Made by a program: the position numbers and the translations under genes. The notes below the pieces were generated by a model. It worked only from the letters and a program-made list of their open reading frames with translations, did not search any database and was not told the origin of the DNA. Shown one piece after another: positions 1 to 8,363 of a DNA stretch of 62,481 bases. Each line of letters starts with the position of its first letter. Within the stretch, counting starts at the first letter, position 1. The stretch lies in the NCBI RefSeq assembly GCF_002584535.1, contig NZ_NUOT01000045.1, positions 72,716 through 135,196 of the forward strand. The letters run 5' to 3'. The stretch is from Bacillus cereus (GTDB lineage Bacteria; Bacillota; Bacilli; Bacillales; Bacillaceae_G).

Positions 1-82
1 CTGTCGACTCTGATTCATTTTCTATAACAAACTTAGTTGTTAGAAGTTTAGATTGAAAAAAAATAATACTCATAAAAGAAAT

Positions 83-110
83 TTGACATATAATAATTCA
101 AGCGTATAAT
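83..110 (+). promoter_or_regulatory. SigA promoter of the ABC exporter operon
   Basis: A perfect -35 box TTGACA (83-88) and a perfect -10 box TATAAT (105-110) are separated by 16 bp. The promoter lies 42 bp upstream of the TTG start at 153. This is the strongest consensus housekeeping promoter I see in the window, which suggests control by repression. Confidence 0.85.
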
Positions 111-113
111 CAA

Positions 114-127
114 AGTGAGTACTCACT
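114..127. promoter_or_regulatory. Palindromic operator, probably for the TetR repressor at 1919
   Basis: AGTGAGTACTCACT is a perfect 14-bp palindrome starting 4 bp after the -10 box, over the expected transcription start. TGAGT/ACTCA half-sites are typical of TetR-family operators, and a TetR gene closes this operon, so autoregulation is the simplest reading. Binding is inferred. Confidence 0.65.
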
Positions 128-152
128 CATTTTATAAAAGGAGGAGATTTTA

Positions 153-878
153 TTGCAACAACCTTCTGTTATTTTGCAAGATGTATCAAAGCGTTTTGGA
201 AAAAAAGAAGTTTTGCATAATATTTCACTATCTGTAGCAGAAACAGAAATTTTTGGTTTAGTAGGCCCTTCAGGTTCTGGCAAAACAACACTTATCAAAA
301 TGATTGCTGGTATTAGTGAATCGACGACAGGTGAAGTAACAGCTTTAGGAACGAAAATGCCTAATTTAAACGGTATGAAGCAAATAGGCTATATGGCACA
401 GGCTGATGCACTGTATGAAGAGTTATCTGCTTATGAGAATGCAGATTTTATCGCAACAATGTATGGATTGAAAGGTAAACGTAAGAAAGAGAGAATTGAA
501 GAAGTTTTTACATTAGTTGAATTATCAGAGCATGCTAAAAAACAAGTGCAACACTTTTCAGGTGGGATGAAGAAACGGTTATCTCTAGCGATGGCACTTT
601 TACATGAACCAAGGCTTTTAATTTTAGATGAGCCAACGGTTGGAATTGATCCAGTTCTTCGTAAATCTATTTGGGAAAAATTCCATGAACTCAAAGGACA
701 AGGAACAACGATTATTGTGACAACACATATTATGGACGAAGCTGAATTTTGTGAACGTCTTGGATTAATTAGAGATGGGAAGCTAATTGCAACAGGAACC
801 CCAAATGATTTAAAAGATCGAACTTCATCAGGACGGATTGAAGATGTCTTTCTATTGGAAGGAGCGGTTGAATCATGA
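153..878 (+). CDS. ABC exporter ATP-binding subunit
   Basis: Cytoplasmic ATPase of an ABC-2 type exporter (drug, lipid or antimicrobial-peptide efflux class), 241 aa. Visible motifs: Walker A GPSGSGKTT at residues 38-46, signature FSGGMKKRL near 135-143, Walker B LLILDEPT at 155-162, and the H-loop histidine in TTHIMDEA near 192. The length fits a single nucleotide-binding domain. The TTG start at 153 is chosen because AAAGGAGGAG (137-146) sits 6 nt upstream. The stop overlaps the permease start as ATGA, so the two are translationally coupled. Expression is probably controlled by the palindrome at 114-127. The substrate cannot be read from the sequence. Confidence 0.92.
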   Translation: MQQPSVILQDVSKRFGKKEVLHNISLSVAETEIFGLVGPSGSGKTTLIKMIAGISESTTGEVTALGTKMPNLNGMKQIGYMAQADALYEELSAYENADFIATMYGLKGKRKKERIEEVFTLVELSEHAKKQVQHFSGGMKKRLSLAMALLHEPRLLILDEPTVGIDPVLRKSIWEKFHELKGQGTTIIVTTHIMDEAEFCERLGLIRDGKLIATGTPNDLKDRTSSGRIEDVFLLEGAVES

Positions 879-1894
879 GAATTGGTGGTGTAATTATTCG
901 GATTATTCGGCAATTTTTCCGGGATAAACGATCGTTGGCAATGATGTTCGGAGCGCCAATGTTACTCCTTTGGTTATTATCGCTTGTGTTTACACAAAAG
1001 GATTATACTCCTCATATTGCATTAATAGATGCTCCAGCACCTATAGTGGAATCAATGAAAAAGCAAGATGCTACCATCTATGAGTATAATAAAGATAAAG
1101 CGTATTCTAAGTTGAAAAATCAACAAGTAGATGCCATTATCACTTTAAAAGATGGAAAAGTGAATGTGTTGCTAGAAGGTAGTGATTCTTCAAAAAATCG
1201 TGCCGTGCTACAGACATTACAAAAGGCCACAGAAAAAAATGATATGCCTGGTATGAAACCAGAAATTGATTTTTTACATGGTTCCGCAGATTTCACGATG
1301 TTTGATGGACTCGGACCGGTATTAATTGGCTTTTTTACATTCTTCTTTGTTTTTATTTTATCAGGAGTTTCCTTTGTACGAGAACGTTTAAGTGGGACGT
1401 TGGAAAGATTATTATCTACTCCAGTGCGCCGCTGGGAAATTGTTGTTGGTTATATAATTGGATTTGGTATTTTTGCGTTTTTACAGTCTGTTATCATTGT
1501 AAGTTTCTCTGTCTATATTCTTGATTTATATGTAGCAGGATCACTGTGGCTTACATTACTCATTACATGTATGCTTTCACTAACAGCGTTAACACTAGGT
1601 ACTTTTTTATCGGCATACGCCAATAACGAATTTCAAATGATTCAGTTTATCCCACTGGTCATCGTACCGCAAATTTTCTTTTCAGGTTTATTTCCAATGG
1701 AATCAATGAATAAGTGGCTACAAATGCTTGGAAAGTTATTTCCGCTCACATATGGTGCTGATGCGATGAGACAAGTGATGATTCGTAATCAAGGATTTGC
1801 TGAAATTGCGGGAGACCTTTGTGTATTATTTCTTTTTGCATTACTATTTACAATAGGGAATATATTTGCTTTGAGGAAACATCGTAGAATATAA
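875..1894 (+). CDS. ABC-2 type exporter permease
   Basis: Membrane partner of the preceding ATPase, 339 aa. One transmembrane segment (about 22-40) is followed by a polar outside domain of about 100 residues (roughly 45-145) and then five hydrophobic segments to the C-terminus. This is the layout of the ABC2_membrane_3 group. The motif FVRERLSGTLERLLSTP, the coupling helix that contacts the ATPase, is clear just after the second membrane segment. It starts 4 nt inside the upstream gene with GGAAGGAG as ribosome binding site. The protein probably exports a hydrophobic or cationic compound; the substrate is unknown. Confidence 0.92.
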   Translation: MRIGGVIIRIIRQFFRDKRSLAMMFGAPMLLLWLLSLVFTQKDYTPHIALIDAPAPIVESMKKQDATIYEYNKDKAYSKLKNQQVDAIITLKDGKVNVLLEGSDSSKNRAVLQTLQKATEKNDMPGMKPEIDFLHGSADFTMFDGLGPVLIGFFTFFFVFILSGVSFVRERLSGTLERLLSTPVRRWEIVVGYIIGFGIFAFLQSVIIVSFSVYILDLYVAGSLWLTLLITCMLSLTALTLGTFLSAYANNEFQMIQFIPLVIVPQIFFSGLFPMESMNKWLQMLGKLFPLTYGADAMRQVMIRNQGFAEIAGDLCVLFLFALLFTIGNIFALRKHRRI

Positions 1895-1918
1895 ATTTTA
1901 TTAAAAGGGGCATGATGC

Positions 1919-2578
1919 ATGAAAAAAGATTGGTTAGAGGAGTTAATTGCTGCTACAGATACAGATAAGCGTAATGAACGACAAATGCGTATATTAGAAG
2001 CAGCGGTTGATATGTTTGGAGAAAAAGGGTATGCATCCACTTCAACAAGTGAGATTGCAAAGCGTGCTGGTGTAGCGGAGGGAACGATCTTCCGCTACTA
2101 TAAAACGAAAAAAGATTTACTTTTAGCGGTTGTAATGCCCACATTAACAAAGTTCGCTGCACCATTTTTTGTACAAGCTTTTGCAAAAGAAATACTGGAG
2201 AATACGTATGAAACGTATGAAGAGTTTTTAAGAATAGCAATACGAAATCGATTTGAATTTGCTAAAAAACATTTTCCAATGCTAAAAATTTTAATGCAAG
2301 AAGTACCATTCCAGCCAGAATTAAAAAATGAAATACAACAATTAGTGGAAAAAGAACTTTTTTCCCGGTTTAAAAAACTAATTTTACATTTTCAAGAACA
2401 AGGGCAAATTATTGAAATGCCTACACCTTCAATTGTGCGCTTTACTTTATCTTCTATAATGGGGTTAATTTTAACTCGATTTTTATTATTACCTGAAGAA
2501 AAATGGGACGATGAAGTAGAGATTGAAAATACAATTCAATTTATATTGTATGGACTAACACCACGAACGTTGCGATAA
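1919..2578 (+). CDS. TetR/AcrR-family transcriptional regulator of the ABC exporter
   Basis: A 219-aa one-component repressor. The N-terminal helix-turn-helix (about residues 20-66) shows the TetR hallmarks AAVDMFGEKGYASTSTSEIA and GVAEGTIFRYYKTK. The rest is an all-helical ligand-binding and dimerisation domain. It is the third gene of the exporter operon, 24 bp after the permease, with AAAAGGGGC upstream. It probably binds the palindrome at 114-127 and is released by a substrate of the pump. The ligand is unknown. Confidence 0.9.
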   Translation: MKKDWLEELIAATDTDKRNERQMRILEAAVDMFGEKGYASTSTSEIAKRAGVAEGTIFRYYKTKKDLLLAVVMPTLTKFAAPFFVQAFAKEILENTYETYEEFLRIAIRNRFEFAKKHFPMLKILMQEVPFQPELKNEIQQLVEKELFSRFKKLILHFQEQGQIIEMPTPSIVRFTLSSIMGLILTRFLLLPEEKWDDEVEIENTIQFILYGLTPRTLR

Positions 2579-2601
2579 CAACGTTTGTGGGTTTTGATTT
2601 T
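2560..2601 (+). terminator. Intrinsic terminator of the ABC exporter operon
   Basis: A 12-bp stem, CCACGAACGTTG (2561-2572) pairing with CAACGTTTGTGG (2579-2590), is followed by GTTTTGATTTT. The TetR stop codon lies in the loop. Confidence 0.8.
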
Positions 2602-2649
2602 CATATTTGCAAACATTGACTATCCCAAGATACTGTTAACCGCGTTTTT

Positions 2650-2880
2650 ACTTTCTTAAATGCAAATGTACAAAGAAAGAACATTCAATTCGTACATCCG
2701 CTCGTATTGCAGGTTCAAAATTACCAATCAGTGCGTTAGCAATAGCAAGTTATGAATCTGTAAACAATACGCAAAAAGAAATTTTGAATAATATGCCACA
2801 ACAAGATATGCGCTTTATTATCTTTTATTCTATTTTTGCACCAAAACCTTTTTTATTTACTATTCTCTTTGTACAATAAA
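2650..2880 (+). pseudogene. Unrecognised gene remnant
   Basis: About 60 codons are open to a TAA at 2878-2880 with protein-like composition (RTSARIAGSKLP, then SALAIASYESVNN, then a hydrophobic tail). There is no start codon or ribosome binding site, and the upstream end runs into the terminator region. It looks like the 3' end of a lost gene. I do not recognise the family, and chance openness is possible. Confidence 0.3.
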
Positions 2881-2890
2881 TGAGTAGCTG

Positions 2891-3158
2891 TTATCTCCAT
2901 CGCCATGCGATTGTCGTATCTTCGATGTGAATAGCTGGAATATCAATTCCTAGATATTTCCCCTCATTTTCATCGGAAATAGACCGATTTTCATCGTATA
3001 GAAATTCAGGATTGATACTTTCAAAATCAAATGTACTATCCTCATCTACCATTTCATGAAAATATTCCTGAAATGGAAATGTATTGTTCCATACATGGTG
3101 TTTCTACAAAAACATCTGTGATTTCGCCTATTTCAGTATCTTTAAAGTATAATTTCAT
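2891..3158 (-). pseudogene. Frameshifted immunity protein for the adjacent secreted toxin
   Basis: Reading on the minus strand from ATG at 3158, the frame opens MKLYFKDTEIGEITDVFVET and then hits a stop after about 34 codons. A shift at about 3100 restores an open frame containing NNTFPFQEYFHEMVDEDS and ending in AIHIEDTTIAWRWR at the TAA (2893-2891). The whole would make an acidic protein of about 88 aa. It lies directly downstream of the toxin remnant, the normal place for a polymorphic-toxin immunity gene. The frameshift makes it a pseudogene unless there is a sequencing error. Confidence 0.6.
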
Positions 3159-3170
3159 ATTTGCACCTTC

Positions 3171-4005
3171 TTATTCAGGAATTTTGAAATAGTCTTTTGG
3201 TATTTCACCTTTTATCAAATACTCATTGTCTCTTTTAGTCCACTTTAGAGCAAGGTTTTTTCAATGAGATGTCGTTATTTTATCTTGTTTAATTAAACGC
3301 TCGATTTGTTTTGAACTTAAGATTGCTACATCTTTTATATCTCTATTACGGATTGCTGTTCGTAAACCATTAAAGATTCCTTTACCAACGGGTGTAAGGC
3401 CTGCAAAAACCATGACACCTGCCCCACCACGTTTCCACCATGAAAGTTTTTCTCCCGTGTCAGGGTCCACACCTTCTATAACACACCTTACATCATATTC
3501 ACCCGAAAGTTCACCCGTTAAATCCCTGGCTGCTTTCTTTAAATCATCGCCATTTTCTTCAGAAGAAGACGTATAATCTACTGTCTCACTTTCAACTAGA
3601 TTGTCACCTTCAAGAGTTTCGGATTGGTGAGCTCTATCTTCTGTAATTTTTTGAATAGATGCCGTCCACTCCATGTTCAACCCTTGCGTACTAAATGTGC
3701 CACTTGCCGGACTAAAGCCTTTTCCGCTTTGGACTTCCGCTAGACCCGTCGCAATGCTAGCTGCTAATTGAATTGCTGTACTATAGTTATTGCTAGAGGT
3801 CTGATTGAATTGATACAGATGATCTAACTTTTCTTGAAATTTTTGCCTCATGACAGTAAAAAGATCCGCCATAGCGTCCATACCCGGGATTGGCATAGCT
3901 TGACTGACTGTTTCCATACTTGTTTTCATTCGGTCAATTTCTTGAATTTGTTCTAATATTTCTTGTTCGATTACATCCGTTGAAGCTACCTGTGATTGAA
4001 ATTGA
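3171..4005 (-). pseudogene. Truncated LXG-type secreted toxin (T7SS effector) remnant
   Basis: The longest open piece is 3929-3261 on the minus strand (222 aa). In-frame codons upstream of that ATG extend to about 4005 (QSQVASTDVIEQEILEQIQ), so the N-terminus is missing. Residues around 150-190 carry GVDPDTGEKLSWWKRGG, typical of the pre-toxin (PT-TG) domain of Bacillus LXG toxins. After DKITTSH comes an in-frame TGA (3263-3261). The same frame then continues for 29 codons (LKWTKRDNEYLIKGEIPKDY) to the real stop at 3173-3171. Both the N-terminal LXG part and most of the toxin domain are gone, so it is not expected to be active. The frameshifted immunity gene follows at once. Confidence 0.7.
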
Positions 4006-4229
4006 CAAGGAAGGGGAGTGCCTAGTATGTATGTCCATTATCTTACTGTTCTTCATAGGAACACCCCTGGAAAAATATTGTTTTAGTTATAACAATAAAT
4101 GGTTAAATTCTCCTCCAAAAAATACAGTTTGTGTAAAATGTGTTTCTCGTAGTTCTGAACAAGGAAACAAGAATTAATCTGATATAGCGTAGAGGTAAAG
4201 AAGGGGAGAAGATTATAATAGAAGAAATA

Positions 4230-4275
4230 TAAAAAAAGTGCTAACAAGTTTGCAAATGAACTTGCTAACACTTAT
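4230..4275 (-). terminator. Orphan minus-strand terminator
   Basis: The stem AGTGCTAACAAGTT (4237-4250) pairs with AACTTGCTAACACT (4259-4272) with two G-U pairs. On the minus strand it is followed by seven U. No minus-strand gene now ends here, so it is probably left from a deleted gene between the toxin relic and the next gene. The surrounding stretch 4006-4414 holds no other feature I can support. Confidence 0.65.
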
Positions 4276-4414
4276 ATGAAATAGATATTAATTATCGCTG
4301 ATATGTCACTCATATTTAGTCATAATAAAAAGAGAAAATACAAACTAACTTTGCTTAGAATACTCATCGTAGTCCAATTTATATTATACGAATTAACGCC
4401 GTGGGGGTAATAAA

Positions 4415-5383
4415 ATGCGACAATTTGCAAAACCAACAGTTGTTGTAAGTAAATGCCTAGAATTTGATGCTTGTCGTTATAATGGAGAAATGATTTCAGA
4501 TGTTACAATTCGAAATTTACAACCATTTGTTACATTTATTCCGGTATGTCCTGAAGTAGAGATTGGATTAGGAATCCCTCGTGAAACGATTCGGATTATT
4601 GAAGATGAAGGAATCCACAAACTTGTACAACCTTCAACTAAAGAAGATGTAACAGAAAAAATGCAAAGTTTTTCTAATCAATTTTTAGGTTCTTTACCAG
4701 ATGTTGATGGTTTTATTTTAAAGAATCGTTCTCCAAGTTGTGGAACTAGAGATGTGAAAATTTATACAGGATATGAAAAATCACCAATAAAAGAGAAGGG
4801 TGCTGGTTTGTTTGGTAGCGCTGTATTAAAAAAATTTTCGCATATTGCAATAGAGGAAGAAGGTAGATTGTCGAATTTTATTATCCGTGAACATTTCTTT
4901 ACTAGGCTGTTTACAATCGCTAATTTTAAAATATTAAAACATAATAGAAACTTGAAAGATCTCATACATTTTCAGTCTGATAATAAATATTTATTTATGG
5001 CATATAATCAAGTGAAACAGAAAGAATTAGGGCGTATTATCGCGAATCCCAAAAAGGAAAAGATTGAAGTTGTTTTTGAAAATTATGAGAAGACTTTGCA
5101 TGAATTGTTAATGCGCACACCGCGCTATACATCGAATATAAATGTATGTGCGCATATTTTGGGATACTTTAAAATGAAGTTAAAGAAACAAGAAAAAGAG
5201 CATTTTTTAGGATTACTTCACAAGTATGCTGAAAAGAAAATTCCACTTAGCAGTTTGCTTGCAATCTTAAAATCATGGGCGATTCGATTCGAAGAAAATT
5301 ATTTATTACGACAAACATATTTTGAACCGTACCCTGAAGTATTAGTAGAAATCTCAGATTCAGGAAAAGGAAGAGATTATTAA
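4415..5383 (+). CDS. DUF523 + DUF1722 protein (YbgA / thiouracil desulfurase-like)
   Basis: A 322-aa two-domain protein. The N-terminal DUF523 part (about 1-145) has conserved cysteines at 14 (VSKCLEFDACRYNG), 20, 45 (PVCPEVEIGLGIPR) and 109 (NRSPSCGTRD). In the characterised relative TudS, such cysteines hold a [4Fe-4S] cluster used to remove sulfur from 2-thiouracil. The C-terminal part (about 185-305) is the helical DUF1722 domain of the YbgA family. It stands alone, with GTGGGGGT as ribosome binding site 6 nt before the ATG. The family link is confident, but the substrate of this fusion type is an inference. Confidence 0.85.
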   Translation: MRQFAKPTVVVSKCLEFDACRYNGEMISDVTIRNLQPFVTFIPVCPEVEIGLGIPRETIRIIEDEGIHKLVQPSTKEDVTEKMQSFSNQFLGSLPDVDGFILKNRSPSCGTRDVKIYTGYEKSPIKEKGAGLFGSAVLKKFSHIAIEEEGRLSNFIIREHFFTRLFTIANFKILKHNRNLKDLIHFQSDNKYLFMAYNQVKQKELGRIIANPKKEKIEVVFENYEKTLHELLMRTPRYTSNINVCAHILGYFKMKLKKQEKEHFLGLLHKYAEKKIPLSSLLAILKSWAIRFEENYLLRQTYFEPYPEVLVEISDSGKGRDY

Positions 5384-5408
5384 AGAAAAAACCTCATAAT
5401 TCGACAAA

Positions 5409-5449
5409 GAAATTCCTATGTTGTTGTAGAACAATGTAGGAATTTTTTT
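5409..5449 (+). terminator. Intrinsic terminator of the DUF523 gene
   Basis: A 16-bp stem, AAATTCCTATGTTGTT (5410-5425) with AACAATGTAGGAATTT (5430-5445), has a GTAG loop and runs into a T tract. Confidence 0.85.
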
Positions 5450-5599
5450 GTGCATGAGTACAGAATCTGTTTTAAAATTAAATTATGACAGAATTATAAC
5501 AATTATCTAACTACTATCCTTATCTTTTAAAAAGCAATGTTTGTAGTACAGACTCGCACGCTGTCGAAACTCAATATTCGATAAGGGGTGTGTAGCGGA

Positions 5600-6745
5600 A
5601 TGGAATTTACTCTAACTCGCGAAAAACAAATGATTAAAGAAATGGTACGTGACTTTGCTGAAAAGGAAATCGCACCAAAAGCTGTGTATTATGATAAAAC
5701 AGCTGAGTTTCCATACGAAACGTTTCAAAAAATGGGCGAACTAGGTTTGTTAGGAATCCCATTCCCGGAAGAGTATGGAGGTTCTGGCGGCGATACTGTA
5801 TCGTACGCATTAGCTGTTGAAGAAATTGGACGTGCTTGTGGCGGTACAGGCTTAAGTTATGCTGCAACAATTTCATTAGGTGCCTCTCCGATTTATTACT
5901 TTGGTACAGAAGAACAAAAGCAAAAGTATTTAATCCCGATGGCATCTGGAAAAACATTAGGTGCTTTTGGTTTAACAGAACCGAACGCTGGATCTGATGC
6001 AGGTGGCACACAAACAAAAGCATTTTTAGATGGTGATGAATACGTAATTAGTGGTGAAAAGTGCTGGATTACGAATGCGGAGTATGCAAATACAATTATT
6101 GTAACCGCTGTCAACGGTGTTGAGGAAAATGGTAAAAAACGTATTTCTGCATTTATTGTACCGACAACAAGTGAAGGTTTAACGATTTCAAGTCCATACG
6201 ATAAGATGGGGGTTCGCGCTTCTAATACTTGCGAAATCGTACTTGATAGCGTTCGTGTACCGAAAGAGAATATTCTTGGTGATGTGAATAAAGGATTTAA
6301 GCAATTTTTATATACACTTGATGGAGGTCGTATTTCCATTGCGGCATTAGCTGTAGGGATTGCACAATCTGCTTTTGAGCGTGCACTTCAATATGCGAAA
6401 GAGCGTCAGCAATTTGGAAAAACGATTTCTAATTTCCAAGCGATTCAATTTAAACTGGCAGATATGGCTACTGAGGTGGAATTAGCGCGTAATTTAGTAC
6501 ATAAAGCAGCTTGGTTAAAAGATCATGATAAACCTTTCGGTAAAGAAGCAGCTATGGCAAAACTTTTTGCATCTGAAGCAGCTAGTCGTATTGCGAATCA
6601 AGCCGTGCAAATTCACGGTGGATATGGTTATATGCGTGAATATGAAGTTGAGCGTCATATTCGCGATGCAAAACTTTTAGAAATTGGCGAAGGAACTTCT
6701 GAAATTCAACGTCTCGTAATTGCAAGACATTTAGGATGTAGATAA
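5600..6745 (+). CDS. yngJ: Acyl-CoA dehydrogenase of the leucine/isovalerate operon
   Basis: FAD-dependent acyl-CoA dehydrogenase, 381 aa, expected to oxidise isovaleryl-CoA to 3-methylcrotonyl-CoA as the first step of this operon. Family signatures are AFGLTEPNAGSDAGG and the C-terminal EGTSEIQRLVIARHL. The candidate catalytic base is Glu364 in IGEGT. Mitochondrial isovaleryl-CoA dehydrogenases have Ala there and place the base elsewhere, so chain specificity is not certain. The ATG at 5600 is chosen over an in-frame GTG at 5588 because AAGGGG (5583-5588) overlaps that GTG. It is the first gene of a co-directional run of seven. In B. subtilis the equivalent operon is sporulation (SigE) controlled; I did not find a convincing SigE box here. 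Confidence 0.9.
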   Translation: MEFTLTREKQMIKEMVRDFAEKEIAPKAVYYDKTAEFPYETFQKMGELGLLGIPFPEEYGGSGGDTVSYALAVEEIGRACGGTGLSYAATISLGASPIYYFGTEEQKQKYLIPMASGKTLGAFGLTEPNAGSDAGGTQTKAFLDGDEYVISGEKCWITNAEYANTIIVTAVNGVEENGKKRISAFIVPTTSEGLTISSPYDKMGVRASNTCEIVLDSVRVPKENILGDVNKGFKQFLYTLDGGRISIAALAVGIAQSAFERALQYAKERQQFGKTISNFQAIQFKLADMATEVELARNLVHKAAWLKDHDKPFGKEAAMAKLFASEAASRIANQAVQIHGGYGYMREYEVERHIRDAKLLEIGEGTSEIQRLVIARHLGCR

Positions 6746-6760
6746 AAGGGAGGGTTCACT

Positions 6761-8098
6761 ATGTTTCAAAAAATCTTAATTGCTAATCGTGGTGAAATTG
6801 CAGTTCGTATCATTAAAACTTGTCAAAAACTTGGAATACGTACAGTTGCTATTTATTCAGAGGCGGATGAAAATGCACTTCATGTCAAACTAGCAAATGA
6901 GGCTTATTTAGTTGGTGGTCCGCGTGTCCAAGAGAGTTATTTAAATCTCGAAAAAATTATAGACGTTGCGAAGAAAACAAATGCTGAAGCGATTCATCCA
7001 GGTTATGGATTATTATCAGAAAATCCATCCCTCGCGATTCGTTGTAAAGAAGAAGGACTTGTATTTATCGGCCCTTCTGAAGAAATTATTGCTAAGATGG
7101 GTAGTAAAATCGAATCGCGTCTGGCAATGCAAGAAGCAAATGTTCCTGTTGTACCAGGAATCACAACAAATATTGAGACTGCTGAGGAAGCGATTGAAAT
7201 TGCGAAACAAATTGGTTATCCATTAATGCTGAAGGCATCCGCGGGCGGCGGAGGCATTGGAATGCAGTTGATGGAAACTGAGCAAACGCTCACCAAGGCA
7301 TTTGAGAGTAATAAAACGCGTGCGCAAAACTTTTTCGGTAATGGTGAAATGTACTTAGAGCGTTATATTGCAGACGCGCATCATATCGAAATTCAGCTTC
7401 TAGCTGATACTCATGGAAATACAGTGTATTTATGGGAACGTGAATGTTCAGTACAACGCCGAAATCAAAAAGTGATTGAGGAAGCACCATCTCCATTTTT
7501 AGATGAAGCGACTCGTAAAGAAATGGGAGAAGTTGCTGTACAAGCAGCAAAAGCTCTTGGCTATATAAATGCAGGTACTGTTGAATTTCTTGTAGATGAC
7601 GAGAAAAACTTTTATTTCTTAGAGATGAATACGAGATTACAAGTAGAGCATCCCGTTACCGAAGAAATTACCGGTCTAGATCTTGTTGAACAGCAATTAC
7701 TTATTGCATCTGGTGAAAAGCTTTCCTTTACACAGGACGATATAAATTGTAGTGGTCATGCCATTGAAGCGCGTATTTATGCGGAGGATCCAAAAACATT
7801 TTTCCCATCACCTGGGAAGATTACGGACCTAACGTTACCAGAAAAAGTGCGCATTGATCACTTTTTAGAAAATAACGTGACAATCACACCGTTCTACGAT
7901 CCAATGATTGCAAAAGTAATTGCTCATGGTGAAACACGTCAAGAGGCAATTGAAAAACTACAGAATGCACTTCAAGAACTGAAAGTGGAAGGCATTAAGA
8001 CGAATACACCAATGCTACTGCAAGTATTAGAAGATGAAGTATTCCAAAGTGGAATTTATACAACAGGTTTTGTAACAAAACAACTTGTAAAAAAATAA
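6761..8098 (+). CDS. yngH: Biotin carboxylase subunit (methylcrotonyl-CoA carboxylase type)
   Basis: ATP-grasp biotin carboxylase, 445 aa, which carboxylates the biotin on the small carrier protein encoded next. In order: N-terminal domain (IANRGEIAVRIIKTC), ATP-grasp with the glycine loop KASAGGGGIGMQ near 155-166, catalytic and Mg-binding EMNTRLQVEHPVTEE near 288-302, and a C-terminal domain ending near 440. The length matches stand-alone AccC-type enzymes, without a fused carrier. Ribosome binding site AAAGGGAGGG lies 7 nt before the ATG, and the gene is 15 bp after the dehydrogenase. With the carrier and the carboxyltransferase it should form an acyl-CoA carboxylase. The position in the operon points to 3-methylcrotonyl-CoA rather than acetyl-CoA as substrate. 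Confidence 0.92.
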   Translation: MFQKILIANRGEIAVRIIKTCQKLGIRTVAIYSEADENALHVKLANEAYLVGGPRVQESYLNLEKIIDVAKKTNAEAIHPGYGLLSENPSLAIRCKEEGLVFIGPSEEIIAKMGSKIESRLAMQEANVPVVPGITTNIETAEEAIEIAKQIGYPLMLKASAGGGGIGMQLMETEQTLTKAFESNKTRAQNFFGNGEMYLERYIADAHHIEIQLLADTHGNTVYLWERECSVQRRNQKVIEEAPSPFLDEATRKEMGEVAVQAAKALGYINAGTVEFLVDDEKNFYFLEMNTRLQVEHPVTEEITGLDLVEQQLLIASGEKLSFTQDDINCSGHAIEARIYAEDPKTFFPSPGKITDLTLPEKVRIDHFLENNVTITPFYDPMIAKVIAHGETRQEAIEKLQNALQELKVEGIKTNTPMLLQVLEDEVFQSGIYTTGFVTKQLVKK

Positions 8099-8125
8099 GG
8101 TTTATGAATATTAAAGGGGGAAAAA

Positions 8126-8341
8126 ATGATGACAAAAGTGTATGCATCGATGGCAGGTAATGTTTGGAAGATTGTTGTGGGAGTAGGAGATACAGTAGAA
8201 GAAGAACAGGATGTCGTCATTTTGGAATCTATGAAAATGGAAATTCCAATCGTTTCAGAAGAAGCCGGTACAGTCATGAAAATTAATGTGCAAGAGGGCG
8301 ATTTTGTTAATGAAGGAGATGTATTAATAGAGATTGAATAG
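8126..8341 (+). CDS. yngHB: Biotin carboxyl carrier protein, small stand-alone form
   Basis: A 71-aa biotinyl-lipoyl domain, the mobile carboxyl carrier between the carboxylase and carboxyltransferase of this operon. The biotin attachment motif ESMKMEIP is present at about residues 34-41, with the lysine between the two methionines. The C-terminal half (AGTVMKINVQEGDFV) is the second hammerhead strand set. TTAAAGGGGG lies 5 nt before the ATG; an ATG one codon later is equally possible. It lacks the Ala/Pro-rich linker of the larger AccB, as expected for YngHB-like carriers. Confidence 0.92.
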   Translation: MMTKVYASMAGNVWKIVVGVGDTVEEEQDVVILESMKMEIPIVSEEAGTVMKINVQEGDFVNEGDVLIEIE

Positions 8342-8363
8342 GGAGAAGAAGGGGGGAAATGTA

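Noticed and set aside
431-913. 160-codon open frame on the minus strand inside the ABC exporter genes
   Set aside because: Antisense to two well-supported genes, no ribosome binding site, composition unlike a protein; a shadow frame.
3261-3263. In-frame TGA in the toxin relic (also at 35113 and in the transposase relics) as possible stop-codon recoding
   Set aside because: All cases lie in genes with other damage or in isolated relics, no special structure follows the TGA, and Bacillus normally uses TGA as stop.
3920-4177. 85-codon plus-strand open frame opposite the toxin relic
   Set aside because: Weak start, antisense to the toxin remnant, no recognisable protein features.
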